DNA of 64,000 nucleotides from an uncultured Muribaculaceae bacterium (GCA_947174635.1 CAMWJS010000006.1:1-64000), one strand, 5' to 3'; shown: positions 1-9,451, numbered from the stretch's first letter. Notes: a model not told the origin generated them from the sequence alone. Translations and numbers: made by a program.

Positions 1-1
1 C

Positions 2-2641
2 CAGGATCTCGGAGACATCAACGCTTCGATGAAAGTGGTGCCCAAAAGCGAAGGCGGCATGCTTCCCGAAAATTATGCTTCGATGAAACCTGCCGACCAG
101 TACGGTTCGCGTCTGGCTCTGATGAAAAACTCAGACTTCACCAATAAGGATGTCCACAACTACTGGCACCACAAAGCGTGGTTTGACTGGGACGACCCCT
201 CGCGCTGGTGGGGACAGATTGCAGGTGACTGCGTAGACCTCAACACCGAGCACCCCGGCGTCACTTCATATATCGTAGACTGCTACTCCCGCTTCATCAA
301 GATGGGTGTGGACGGTTTCCGTATCGACACCGCAGGTCATATTCCACGTCTTTCATTCAACAAGAACTTCCTCCCGCAGCTCCTTGAGGCCTCGGAGTCA
401 GCCGAAGCCAAAGCAAAACGCGGCAACACTCCCTTCTTCATGTTCGGTGAAGTCTGCGCGCGTTCGATGGAGGTAATATACCGCGGTGAGAACTACAACT
501 GCTCTCCCTGCTACTATACCTGGAAAGAATCAAAAGACTACGCTTGGGACTACGACCCCTCGTCGTGGGATTCAATCGTAGCTATCCCTGCCGAAAAGGA
601 AGGTTCGCAGGACTACGTGACCGTAAGCGGCCACACCAACTGGGATTCCGTACTCCAGTCGGCCGAAGATGACCTGGGCCATTCCGACGCTATCATCCGT
701 CGCAGCGACAACGCCCTGCTTAACGGCAATGACTACCACATGCCCGACCACAGCGATTTCTCCGGCATGAGCGTCATCGACTTCGCTATGCACTGGAATT
801 TCAATTCGGCTACCGGAGCATTCGGCGTACACGGTCAGGACTACCTCTACAACGACGCCACATATAATGTGGTATATGTCGACTCTCACGACTACGCTCC
901 CGACAGCAACTACCGTTTCTCTAAGGACCAGGCAACCTGGGCCGAAAACCTCTCGCTGATGTTCTCGTTCCGCGGAATTCCCTGTATCTATTACGGTTCG
1001 GAAGTAGAGTTCCAGAAAGGCAAAGATATTGACAAAGGCGCTGTTATTGCTCTCAAGGACTCAGGCCGCGCATATTTCGGCGGTTATATCGAAGGTGATG
1101 TCACCGTCAACGATTTCGCCGACTACAGCGGTGCCACAGGCAACCTTGCCTCGACTCTCTCATATCCTCTCGCCCTCCACATCCAGCGCCTCAACAAGAT
1201 TCGCGCTGCCGTTCCCGCTCTCCGCAAAGGCCAGTATTCTACCGACGGTTGCTCTGGCAAACTCTCGTTCAAACGCCGCTACACCGACGACAAGGTTGAC
1301 TCTTATGTACTTGTAACTATCTCGGGCAGCTCTACATTTACCGGCATCCTCAACGGACGTTACGTCGATGCCATCACCGGCGAAGTGAAAAACGTCACCG
1401 ACGGCACCCTCACCGCCGACTGCTCCGGCAAAGGCAACATGCGTGTATTCGTGCTCAACGGTCCCGGCAAAATCGGCGACGACGGCAAGTATCTCTACGC
1501 CGACGCTCCCGCAGAAGAGAACTGGACAACATGGCCCGATGAAACCATGCCCGATGAAACTACCACCATCAAGCCCAATCCCACTCCCGACCCTGTAGGC
1601 CCCGGCGGCGACCGCGAAGAGCCCGATCCTGTAATCGCACCCTCTATCGAAGCAGGCGAGCAGGCAATCTTCTTCTACCACGAGTCATGGACTGCAGCTA
1701 CTGCATGGATCTGGGACAGCAAAAACAACTATACCGGCGGCTCTTGGCCCGGTCAGAAACTCCAGTACCTGGGCAACAACATGTACAAATGGACCTATAC
1801 CGGCGACGCTGAAATTCCGGCTGACGCCAAGATTATCTTCAGCAACGCAGGCAACGACCAGTCTCCTGAAAAAGATAAGGGCGGCTACAAATTCGTCAAC
1901 GGCGGTGTCTACAAAATAGGCAGCAGCCTCGAGCCCTACGACATCATCGAAGCATCAGGCCTCAGCGTACGACTCAGCCCCAATGGCGGTACTTTCACCG
2001 GCACTCAGGATGTCACCATCACTGCCACCAACGCAACTTCTGCATGGTATAAAATCGGTAACGGCTCGCAGATATCGTTCAGCGGTTCTGCAACCTTCAC
2101 TCTCGGTACCGATATGATAGACGGCGAGTCAGTGACTGTCAGCTGGAGCGCTACCGACGGCAACGAGACCAAGACCGGTTCGGCTGTATATACAAAAGTA
2201 GAAAAGAAATCTACTGTATGGCACATCTACTTCGACAACTCTGCCGCAAACTGGGGCAACGTCTACTGCTATATCTACAACAACGACAAGAGCCACGCTT
2301 GCCATGAAATCACCGGCGGATGGCCCGGCGCCAAGTTGACCAAAGCAGGCAACTACTACGAATACACCGTTGAAACGGATGGCGCTCTCGACGAGTGCAA
2401 CGTCATTTTCAACAATGGTTCGGGTGCTCAGACCGGCGACAACGTCAAGGTTCGCAACTATGGTATCTACAATGCCAGCGGCGATACCGGCCTCAGCGGA
2501 GTTTCCGATATCGCTACCGATGATCCCAATGCTCCCGAGGAATACTACAACCTCCAGGGTATGCGCGTCGAGTATCCCACATCGGCAGGTGTATATCTCG
2601 TCAAGAAAGGCAATAAAGTAAGCAAGCGTATAATCCGCTGA
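2..2641 (+). CDS. GH13 alpha-amylase, 5' partial, with two starch-binding-like modules
   Basis: The reading frame is open to the left edge, so the N-terminus (signal peptide, start of the barrel) lies outside; about 879 residues remain. GH13 landmarks are visible: GFRIDTAGH with nucleophile Asp109 (fragment numbering), FGEVC with acid/base Glu150, and VDSHDY with Asp297. After the catalytic part come a first CBM26-like module (about 553-640, with WPGQ), a chitobiase-C/Fn3-associated domain (about 660-735) and a second CBM26-like module (about 737-820, again GGWPG). The C-terminus carries the YYNLQGMRV...GVYLV tail typical of secreted Bacteroidales proteins. It likely hydrolyses alpha-1,4-glucan outside the cytoplasm. 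A strong terminator follows directly. It is probably not part of the neighbouring PUL, which points the other way. Confidence 0.9.
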   Translation, partial: QDLGDINASMKVVPKSEGGMLPENYASMKPADQYGSRLALMKNSDFTNKDVHNYWHHKAWFDWDDPSRWWGQIAGDCVDLNTEHPGVTSYIVDCYSRFIKMGVDGFRIDTAGHIPRLSFNKNFLPQLLEASESAEAKAKRGNTPFFMFGEVCARSMEVIYRGENYNCSPCYYTWKESKDYAWDYDPSSWDSIVAIPAEKEGSQDYVTVSGHTNWDSVLQSAEDDLGHSDAIIRRSDNALLNGNDYHMPDHSDFSGMSVIDFAMHWNFNSATGAFGVHGQDYLYNDATYNVVYVDSHDYAPDSNYRFSKDQATWAENLSLMFSFRGIPCIYYGSEVEFQKGKDIDKGAVIALKDSGRAYFGGYIEGDVTVNDFADYSGATGNLASTLSYPLALHIQRLNKIRAAVPALRKGQYSTDGCSGKLSFKRRYTDDKVDSYVLVTISGSSTFTGILNGRYVDAITGEVKNVTDGTLTADCSGKGNMRVFVLNGPGKIGDDGKYLYADAPAEENWTTWPDETMPDETTTIKPNPTPDPVGPGGDREEPDPVIAPSIEAGEQAIFFYHESWTAATAWIWDSKNNYTGGSWPGQKLQYLGNNMYKWTYTGDAEIPADAKIIFSNAGNDQSPEKDKGGYKFVNGGVYKIGSSLEPYDIIEASGLSVRLSPNGGTFTGTQDVTITATNATSAWYKIGNGSQISFSGSATFTLGTDMIDGESVTVSWSATDGNETKTGSAVYTKVEKKSTVWHIYFDNSAANWGNVYCYIYNNDKSHACHEITGGWPGAKLTKAGNYYEYTVETDGALDECNVIFNNGSGAQTGDNVKVRNYGIYNASGDTGLSGVSDIATDDPNAPEEYYNLQGMRVEYPTSAGVYLVKKGNKVSKRIIR

Positions 2642-2664
2642 CGGATTATAACCGCAAGCCCATA

Positions 2665-2719
2665 AAAATAAATCAGGGCGCTACACCGGAATACCGGCCG
2701 TAGCGCCCTGATTTATTTT
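2665..2719 (+). terminator. Rho-independent terminator after the GH13 gene
   Basis: A perfect 20-bp inverted repeat (2665-2684 with 2700-2719) encloses a 15-nt loop. The stem begins with A-rich and ends with T-rich sequence (GATTTATTTTAT), so it could terminate in both directions. It starts 23 bp after the GH13 stop codon. Confidence 0.85.
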
Positions 2720-2898
2720 ATAGCACTTGTCCATATCTGATACCCCAAGGCAGAGGGTGTGCAGAACTATAAAACAGCTGTCAAAAGTCGCAGCAAATTG
2801 TAGGGACGCGATTCAATGCTGTTTTACTTAAAGGCGTGATAGTGGTGTGATACATCCTCTTGTAGTGGGGTTAAGCGGACAACATTGGGTAGCAACGA

Positions 2899-3036
2899 GG
2901 GTGTTGCAGAACTTCATATTGTAGGGACGCACGGCTCGTGCGTCCGCTTGTAACACCTGATAATCAGATTATTGGCGGACGCACGAGCCGTGCGTCCCTA
3001 CATTTTGGAGGCAGTTCTCTGAGTTCTGCAACACCC
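2899..3036. repeat. 138-bp palindromic element, copy 1
   Basis: The outer inverted repeat GGGTGTTGCAGAACT (2899-2913) pairs with 3022-3036. A perfect 28-bp inner inverted repeat follows (2920-2947 with 2975-3002). Each inner arm is itself a hairpin with 9-bp arms GGACGCACG/CGTGCGTCC around a GCT or AGC loop. The centre carries the small palindrome CTGATAATCAG. Two further copies of exactly the same length lie at 35981-36118 and 49324-49461. Confidence 0.9.
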
Positions 3037-3037
3037 A

Positions 3038-3262
3038 CCTCTATTTGATTAACCCGGTCATGGCGCGAAAGCGTCTTGGCCGGGACGAGATGCATCATGC
3101 TGCGTGATGTTGCCGCAGGCATCATCAATCCGCTTCATATCGGGGAGGCTCTTAAGTAAGGATAGCTTATGCAGATTGATGATGCCTGCGGCAACGTGCT
3201 CCACCCACATATTAACCCGGCCAAGGCGCTTTCGCGCCATGACCGGGTTAATCAAATAGAGG
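3038..3262. repeat. 225-bp nested palindrome adjoining copy 1
   Basis: Outer arms of 47 bp (3038-3084 with 3216-3262) match with a single mismatch. A perfect 22-bp inner inverted repeat lies at 3109-3130 and 3174-3195. The arms contain TTGATTAACCCGG. No second copy of this family was seen in the window. It is non-coding as far as I can tell. Confidence 0.85.
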
Positions 3263-3400
3263 ATGCCTACGGCATCGTTAATATCAACGGCAATGTCAAT
3301 ATCAACGACTTCCCCGTTCATCATTACCCTCCGAAGTCGTCTTAAATAAGCGGCATTGAACCGCGTCACTACAATTTGCTGCGACTTTTGACCGCTGTTT

Positions 3401-6400
3401 TTACTTTATGAGGAATTTCAGGGAGGCGGGGGCAAGAAGTGCCGGCGCGAGAGAGGCGATGTAGAGTCCCGGTGCGGGGAGTGGAACAGAGCCGGTGCCG
3501 GTCACGCAGGCATGGTATAGCTGTATGCCTGTGGCGCTGTAGATGCTTAGTGTGGCGGCTGTATCGCTTACCGAATAGCCCAGAGCATGGTCAAGCGCAT
3601 AGAGTGACGGTGCGCTGTCGGCGGTCAGATTGCCGACGGATGCGATGTCCGACGGATTGAATTTTGCGGTAGCGAACTTCCCGGCGGCTTTGCCGTTGTC
3701 AATGGCCTGTACGCCCCATTCATACTCGGCGTCCTCCACCGGCACTGTGAGCGAATAGCGTGTAGTGGCTATGGCGGCTGCAAGTTCGGTTACTTTGAGG
3801 CGTCCGGTGGCGATGTCGGCCGGAACAGTCATGTGCACTTTGTCATCGCCGGCTTTGCGGAGATAAAGATTGTATCGCAGCGCGTTTTTAGGCGTGTTGT
3901 CATCTTCAGGAGCATCCCAGCTGAATGTTAACTCACCGGTGGCGGTATTGTATTCCACCTTCAGATTGGCAGGAGCGTCGGGTGCCTTGTTTGCTGCCGA
4001 TGAAGTGTTGGTGTAGAGGGATGCACCGCAGTCTTTTCCGCAGCTTGAAGCCTGTGCCCAGCCCATCGACCAAGCGTCGAGGCGTCCGTCATTGTTGTAG
4101 TCGACAAAGTGGGAATTGCCGTGGCTTATGCGGTCGAATGAGAATTTCTTGCCGAACGGGTCGGAGTACCATGCGCCGAACGGTTCGAACACGAAGTCGC
4201 CGCAGTTGAGATAGAGCCATGTGGTGATTTCATGCTCGGAGCCGTGACCGCCGATAAGAATGTCGGGGAGTCCGTCGCCGTTGACATCGGCCACATCGGG
4301 AGTGGCGCCGTCGACACCCTCGAAGCCGCATTCGGTGCGGGGCACGAGTGAGAACTGACGGTTGCCGTTGTTACGGTAGATGAAAATCTCTTTGCCGTTG
4401 CCCGAGCCATATCCGGCATAACCGGTCACAAGTATGTCGGTGAGGCCGTCGCCGTTGAGGTCGGCGGGCATGCACGATGAGTCGTATGAGCCGAAAAAGC
4501 GGCCGGGCATCTCGCTGAATGTGCCGTCGCCGTTGTTCCAGTAGATATGCAGGTTGCCTTCGAGCGGGCCGTAGCCCGAAGTCATGATGTCGAGGCGTCC
4601 GTCATTGTCGAAGTCAGCGAAATATACCGAGCCACGTGTCAGGCCGGGTATGGGGGCGTTGCCGTCGAGCGGCAGTTTCTGTAGCTCGAATCCTTTTCCT
4701 TCGAGATTTTTGTAGAGCGAGAGCACGCGGCGGTCGTTGCGTATTATCGGGTCACCGTTATAGTCGGTGCCGATGTAGTCGTCATGTCCGATGACAACGA
4801 TGTCGGTGTATCCGTCGTTGTTGTAGTCGCCTGTCGACACCCAGTGGCGGGAGCGGCCTCCGTCGAGAGGATTGTAGATCGGCGCTATGCCGAAGGCTTC
4901 GTCGGCGTTGACGTCGGTGAAGTTGCCGTTGCCGTCGTTACGGTAGAGATATGACGATATGTAGCTGATATTGTCGCAGTCATAGTCGCGGTTGTTGAGG
5001 CCGGGCATGAACAGGTCGAGATTGCCGTCGTTGTCGAAGTCGAGCCATACGGGGTCGGCATAGTAGCATGTGGCGATGTTGTTGCTGACTGTGGTGAAGT
5101 TGCCGTCGCCGTTATGCTTGTATATTAACGTGCGGTCACAACCACCGTTGAGGTGGTTGTGACGTCCGGAATAGAGGAGTTCGAGATTACCGTCATTGTC
5201 AATATCGCCCCATGCAACGTTGGAGCGGTCGGCGGTGTGAGAGAAATCGGTCGCGGTTACCTTTTTGAACGAAGGTTTTGCCGGCGAGGCAGGATCTGTG
5301 AAATCACTGAATTCCGTATTGGTATACTCAGAGAAATCCTCGGTGTAATCAATGTCGACGTCGCCGAATACCGAGATGCCGAGGTCCATAATCTGGCCGC
5401 CTGAGCTCTGTTTGCCACGGATGGCTATCAGGTTCCATTCGCCGGGGCGGATTGCCGCCTTGGCCTGGTCGGAGATGTCGACAGGAACGTATCCGCCGGT
5501 GTATCCGCTGCGCTGTGCGGCCCACACGCCGTTGATGTAGATTTCGATATCCTCGTCGTGGAAGGTCACGAAACGCATCGCCGCAATTGCTTCCGGGCTT
5601 AGTTCGCCGATTTTAAACCAGCGGCGCATCACGATATTGTTGGTGTTCCAGTCGGTGCCGACAAGATGCTGCGACGAGCCTACGTTGGCGCCGAATGCCG
5701 CTTCGCCCAATGGCCATGACGAGTCGTCGAAGCCCGGTTCCTGCCAGTGGCGCGGCACGTCGTTGCTCATGCTGTAGCGCCATCTGTAGCGGTGTGTGCC
5801 GCTTGTCGACAGTATCGTGGTCACTTTCATGTCGCTGCGCGGCATGTCGAGCACTTCCTGTATCTTGGCTCGTATTTTGGCGGGATTGTCGGTCTTGAGC
5901 ACCTTGCGGTCGTAGGTCAGGAAACCGTTTTTCTCTATTTCAACGTCGGCAATCTGGGTGTAGACGCCGGCATTGAGTCCCATGTAGTAGAGGTCCTTGA
6001 GCTCGTCGCAGAGCATGTTGAAATAGTCGGTGAAGTCGCTCTTGGTTTCGACTACGGTGTACTGGAAGTCGCCGCCGGGCCAGATGTGGCCTGGCTCCTT
6101 GAGGGTGATGCCGCCGTACTCGCCGCATACCGCTGCGCGCGATGCGTGGGTCGGACAGGAGGGGTGCGGATAGCTGTGGGTGTCGATGATGTCGCCCAGC
6201 TCGTGGTCGGTCCAGCCGCTGGCGTTGCATATCAGCGATGCTTTGCCGTAGCGCGAGGGAGACAGGCGGTTGACATTGCTCTGCACAAGGGTCGTCACCT
6301 CGGGGGTGTCAAACTGGCCCCAGCCTTCGTTGAACACTACCCAGTGCACTATCGACGGGTGGTTCTTGATTGCCTTGATTATTCTGACAGCCTCATCCTT

Positions 6401-7654
6401 GAAGTTGGCTTTCGCAACATCCTCGTAGCCTTTCACCACATTGCCCGAAGGGAGGTCCTGCCATACGAGCAGACCCTCGCGGTCGCAGAGGTAATACCAG
6501 CGGTCGGGTTCCACCTTGATGTGCTTTCTCACCATGTTGAAGCCAAGGTCTTTCATCGTCCTGATGTCAAACACCATAGCTTCTTCTGTGGGCGGAGTGT
6601 GGAGTCCGTCGGGCCAGAAACCCTGGTCGAGCGGGCCGAGCTGGAATATCTGTTCGCCGTTGAGGAAGATACGGGGGAAGCCGTCGACCTTCTTGACCTC
6701 GATTTTGCGCATGCCGAAGTATGTCGAGATTTTGTCGGCCTTTTTGCCATCTTTCTTGAGAGTGATGTCCACGTCATAGAGATATGGGTCGGCGGGGCTC
6801 CACACATGTGCGTTCGGGATGGTGATGCGCAGCGTCTTGCTGATGTCGCCGTCGGTCAGCGTGGCCACCTCTTTGCCGTCGCGGTCCTTGACGCTGACGT
6901 CAACGGTGCCGCCTGAGGTTCCGGCGCTTGATGTCACCACGAGGTTAAGCCAGTTCTGATTGAGCGTAGGCTCCATCTCGATGGCTTTGACGTAAGTCTC
7001 GGGCACAGCCTCGAGCCATACCGTCTGCCAGATGCCGCTCGAGCAGGTGTACCAGCATATCGACGGATTTTTCGACTGCTTTCCGGTCATCTGGCCCTGC
7101 ACGCCGGTGTTGTCGTCGATATACACCACCAGCTCCTGCGTGCCGGCTCCAGGCTTTACCGCCTCGGTGATGTCAAATGTGAACGGGTCGTAGCCGCCCG
7201 TGTGACGTCCGACCTCCTTGCCGTTGACGTAGGCTTTCGCCTCCCAGTCGACAGCGCCGAAATGCAGAAGCAGGCGTTTGCCCTGCATGTTTTCGGGCAC
7301 GGTGAATGTGCGGCGGTACCAGTAGCATTGGTCCTCTCCCTTCTCCATCACGCCCGACAGTGCCGACTCGATAGGGTAGGGTACAAGGATACTTTTGTCG
7401 TAGTCGAACGATGCGTTGTAGGCCTCGTCGGTGACGCCTTTGCGCAGCTCCCAGATGCCGTTGAGGTTAAGCCAGCCGTCGTTGCGCACCAGCTGCGGGC
7501 GCGGATACTCGGGCAGAGGGCACGATGTGTCGATCTGTGATGCCCAGGGGGTCATCATGGGCGCTTCCTTCATCTGCCACTCCGCGGCGGCCGATGCTGT
7601 CGTTGCCATTAGCATGGCCGAAAGTAAAGCACTTGCAATTCTTTTTTTGTTCAT
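3401..7654 (-). CDS. GH2 beta-glycosidase fused to FG-GAP propeller, Fn3 and C-terminal tail
   Basis: The start at 7654 (MNKKRIASALLSAML) gives a clean signal peptide and 1417 residues; an in-frame ATG further upstream would prepend non-signal sequence. Residues about 30-600 are a GH2 enzyme with jelly-roll, Ig-like and TIM-barrel parts: acid/base Glu443 in FNEGWG and nucleophile Glu512 in CGEYGG. A second jelly-roll-like domain (about 620-770) follows. Then come FG-GAP/VCBS repeats (about 800-1215) with many DxDxDG calcium loops such as DIDNDG and DFDNDG, an Fn3 domain (about 1223-1335) and a C-terminal sorting-like tail. The FG-GAP plus Fn3 half closely resembles the separate protein at 14516-16492. 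Most GH2 enzymes are 600-1000 residues, so this is long. Substrate is unknown; a beta-galactoside is plausible from context. Confidence 0.88.
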   Translation of the reverse strand: MNKKRIASALLSAMLMATTASAAAEWQMKEAPMMTPWASQIDTSCPLPEYPRPQLVRNDGWLNLNGIWELRKGVTDEAYNASFDYDKSILVPYPIESALSGVMEKGEDQCYWYRRTFTVPENMQGKRLLLHFGAVDWEAKAYVNGKEVGRHTGGYDPFTFDITEAVKPGAGTQELVVYIDDNTGVQGQMTGKQSKNPSICWYTCSSGIWQTVWLEAVPETYVKAIEMEPTLNQNWLNLVVTSSAGTSGGTVDVSVKDRDGKEVATLTDGDISKTLRITIPNAHVWSPADPYLYDVDITLKKDGKKADKISTYFGMRKIEVKKVDGFPRIFLNGEQIFQLGPLDQGFWPDGLHTPPTEEAMVFDIRTMKDLGFNMVRKHIKVEPDRWYYLCDREGLLVWQDLPSGNVVKGYEDVAKANFKDEAVRIIKAIKNHPSIVHWVVFNEGWGQFDTPEVTTLVQSNVNRLSPSRYGKASLICNASGWTDHELGDIIDTHSYPHPSCPTHASRAAVCGEYGGITLKEPGHIWPGGDFQYTVVETKSDFTDYFNMLCDELKDLYYMGLNAGVYTQIADVEIEKNGFLTYDRKVLKTDNPAKIRAKIQEVLDMPRSDMKVTTILSTSGTHRYRWRYSMSNDVPRHWQEPGFDDSSWPLGEAAFGANVGSSQHLVGTDWNTNNIVMRRWFKIGELSPEAIAAMRFVTFHDEDIEIYINGVWAAQRSGYTGGYVPVDISDQAKAAIRPGEWNLIAIRGKQSSGGQIMDLGISVFGDVDIDYTEDFSEYTNTEFSDFTDPASPAKPSFKKVTATDFSHTADRSNVAWGDIDNDGNLELLYSGRHNHLNGGCDRTLIYKHNGDGNFTTVSNNIATCYYADPVWLDFDNDGNLDLFMPGLNNRDYDCDNISYISSYLYRNDGNGNFTDVNADEAFGIAPIYNPLDGGRSRHWVSTGDYNNDGYTDIVVIGHDDYIGTDYNGDPIIRNDRRVLSLYKNLEGKGFELQKLPLDGNAPIPGLTRGSVYFADFDNDGRLDIMTSGYGPLEGNLHIYWNNGDGTFSEMPGRFFGSYDSSCMPADLNGDGLTDILVTGYAGYGSGNGKEIFIYRNNGNRQFSLVPRTECGFEGVDGATPDVADVNGDGLPDILIGGHGSEHEITTWLYLNCGDFVFEPFGAWYSDPFGKKFSFDRISHGNSHFVDYNNDGRLDAWSMGWAQASSCGKDCGASLYTNTSSAANKAPDAPANLKVEYNTATGELTFSWDAPEDDNTPKNALRYNLYLRKAGDDKVHMTVPADIATGRLKVTELAAAIATTRYSLTVPVEDAEYEWGVQAIDNGKAAGKFATAKFNPSDIASVGNLTADSAPSLYALDHALGYSVSDTAATLSIYSATGIQLYHACVTGTGSVPLPAPGLYIASLAPALLAPASLKFLIK

Positions 7655-7830
7655 GGTATATTTCGTTATGTATAAATTAGTTGAAAGGAATTTTGCAGAA
7701 ACATTCAATTTGTAGGAATATTCAACAGGAGAACAAAAGACTCGGCAAAAGAACGAATTTAAATTTTTTTATTCTGTAGTTTTGTAAAAACTGTTGTACT
7801 CTTGTTAAAACATAGCAACCATATTGTGGC

Positions 7831-9273
7831 TTAGTCCTTTGCGGGGATGATGGTAATCGATTGGATTTCGAATGTGCCGTTGTCGGCGCGCAGGTCGAGG
7901 TATTGCACGTCGGCACCGATTCTGACATTTTCCACCGTGATGTCGACAAAATCCTTTGTCGTGCCGTCGAGTGCGATTTCGCCGGTGAGGTCTGTGCCGT
8001 TGGCACTCAGGTGGAATTTCGTTTCGGGCGATTTGGGCGAAACTTTGAACGTGATGTCATATTTGCCATCCTTGCGGGCGTTGACGCTGTAGCGCATCCA
8101 GTCGCCCTTGTTGATGTCGGTGATGTAGCGGCCCGTTTTTCCTTCGGCCACCTCCGGAGCATCCCCTCCGTTCTTGTGGTAGGCATAGTGCGAGCCGCCG
8201 TTGTTATAGTTGACGGCATCAATGACAAGAGTCTGGCCGGCGTCGGGGAGCATCAGCATCTTGTCGTGCGGAGAGCCCCAGTTGCGGACTATGCGGATAG
8301 TGCCGTCGGCGTTGTATTCCAGCGGGTCGATGCACACCGAGCGAAGCTCGTCGCGTCCAGAAGGATTGTTGACGTGGTATACCGCATACCATTTTCCCTT
8401 GTACTCGACAATCGAGCCGTGGATTGTGCCGCATCCGGTGGCGTAGACATACACTCCCATATCCTTCCAGGGACCGAGCGGAGAGTCTGACATGGCATAG
8501 CGCAGCTGGTTGCCGTCGCGGCCGTGGTTGTCGCTGTGCGACAGATAGTATTTGCCGTTGTATTTGTGCACCCATGTGCCTTCGTGGAAATCCACAAGTC
8601 CCTCCATCGGCACCATCTCCCCGTCCAGGCGGGTCCAGTCGTCGAGGCGCAGCTTGCCTCCGGCGCATTGTCCGCCCCCGCCGTTGTAGATGTAAGGCTG
8701 CCCGTCATCGTCGACAAACACACACGGGTCGATGAGCGACGGCGCACCCTCCACGAAGCCCGCCGTATGGAAATCGCTCGCCGGACTGTCGCTCACAGCT
8801 ACGCCCACGCGCCAGTCATGGCCGCCCCACGGCAGGGCCTCCTTCACATGCGGGAAATAGAAATAGTATTTTCCATTGGCGGGATTATAGGCGGCGTCGG
8901 GCGCCCACATCCATCCCTCGATACCCCATCCCGACTGCTCCATGACATCGTACGACGAAAGGATTTCGCCGTGGTCGGTCCAGTTGACCATGTCGTCGGT
9001 GGAAAATACATGATAGCGGTCCATGCGGTCGCAGCCCTGCGGTGGCTCGAGGTCGTGGCTGGCGTAGATGTAGAGACGACCGTCGGCCCATACGTGAGCC
9101 GAGCCGTCGGCCGTGAACATGCGTCCGATGCTGTCGGTGCCGTACATCGGCGAGGGGAATTCGACGAAAAGGGGATTGTGCATTTCGCGGGTTATAGGAT
9201 ACTTTATTTCTCCTTCGGCCAGGGCTGATAGGAAAATGCCCGCGCACACTGATGTCAGGATTGTTTTTTTCAT
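7831..9273 (-). CDS. GH43 glycosidase with C-terminal CBM6-like domain
   Basis: This is a secreted 480-residue protein with a signal peptide (MKKTILTSVCAGIFLSALA). The five-bladed GH43 fold covers about 25-330. Candidate catalytic residues are Asp56 (TADGSAHVW), Asp182 (LIDPCVF) and acid Glu231 (FHEGTW), in the order expected for the family. Residues about 350-480 resemble a CBM6-type beta-sandwich (GDWMRYSV, FEIQSITI). GH43 enzymes of this layout usually remove arabinose, xylose or galactose from plant side chains; I cannot fix the sugar. It has its own promoter-like sequence upstream and lies 176 bp before the GH2 fusion on the same strand. Confidence 0.85.
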   Translation of the reverse strand: MKKTILTSVCAGIFLSALAEGEIKYPITREMHNPLFVEFPSPMYGTDSIGRMFTADGSAHVWADGRLYIYASHDLEPPQGCDRMDRYHVFSTDDMVNWTDHGEILSSYDVMEQSGWGIEGWMWAPDAAYNPANGKYYFYFPHVKEALPWGGHDWRVGVAVSDSPASDFHTAGFVEGAPSLIDPCVFVDDDGQPYIYNGGGGQCAGGKLRLDDWTRLDGEMVPMEGLVDFHEGTWVHKYNGKYYLSHSDNHGRDGNQLRYAMSDSPLGPWKDMGVYVYATGCGTIHGSIVEYKGKWYAVYHVNNPSGRDELRSVCIDPLEYNADGTIRIVRNWGSPHDKMLMLPDAGQTLVIDAVNYNNGGSHYAYHKNGGDAPEVAEGKTGRYITDINKGDWMRYSVNARKDGKYDITFKVSPKSPETKFHLSANGTDLTGEIALDGTTKDFVDITVENVRIGADVQYLDLRADNGTFEIQSITIIPAKD

Positions 9274-9315
9274 TATTGAAATAAGGTAATGACGGGTTAA
9301 TATGGATTTGCAGCG

Positions 9316-9346
9316 TAAATTTATTAAAATAAGCTATTCTGTTCAA
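9316..9346 (-). promoter_or_regulatory. Putative promoter of the GH43-CBM6 gene
   Basis: Read on the minus strand, TTG at 9346-9344 is separated by 20 nt from TAAATTTA at 9323-9316. This matches the Bacteroidetes pattern TTG...TAnnTTTG with one mismatch in the last base. It lies about 43 bp upstream of the start codon. Confidence 0.45.
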
Positions 9347-9410
9347 TCACGCTTTTTCAAAAAAATAACACATTCGTGCCATTCAAAGGAAGTGGGCAGG
9401 GCGGTGCACC

Positions 9411-9451
9411 GATAAAAAAGAAGCAGGACGCTCCTCAGCGGAGAATCCTGC
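9411..9451 (-). terminator. Rho-independent terminator after the CBM6-like protein gene
   Basis: On the minus strand, arms GCAGGA/TCCTGC (9446-9451 with 9423-9428) and an inner CTCC/GGAG stem are followed by a T-rich run (TTCTTTTTTATC). It lies about 100 bp after the stop of the 9551-11410 gene, separating it from the next GH43 gene. Confidence 0.7.

Larger units (their letters stand above)
2755..3405. repeat. Composite island of nested palindromic repeats
   Basis: This 650-bp stretch holds no credible gene. A segment at about 2766-2809 (CAAAAGTCGCAGCAAATTG inside it) returns inverted at about 3363-3403, so the two bracket the island. Inside lie a 138-bp palindromic element (2899-3036) and a second palindrome (3038-3262). 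The left end starts with GGGTGTGCAGAACT, close to the GGGTGTTGCAGAACT terminus of the 138-bp element. The island sits between two convergent genes. The right end reaches the last codons of the GH2 fusion gene. Confidence 0.75.

Noticed and set aside
2899-3036. Considered a CRISPR array because of repeated GGACGCACG units.
   Set aside because: Only two units in inverted orientation, no regular spacers and no cas genes.
3058-3369. A 103-codon minus-strand reading frame in the palindrome island, with dockerin-like wording (NGEVVDIDIAVDINDAV).
   Set aside because: It overlaps the nested palindromes, has no signal peptide or homology I can name, and the repetitive look follows from the repeats.
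5747-6916. A 389-codon frame opposite the GH2 fusion gene.
   Set aside because: It is an antisense shadow of a clear GH2 gene with no start signal or recognisable domain; similar long shadows lie opposite the HTCS, SusC and GH92 genes.
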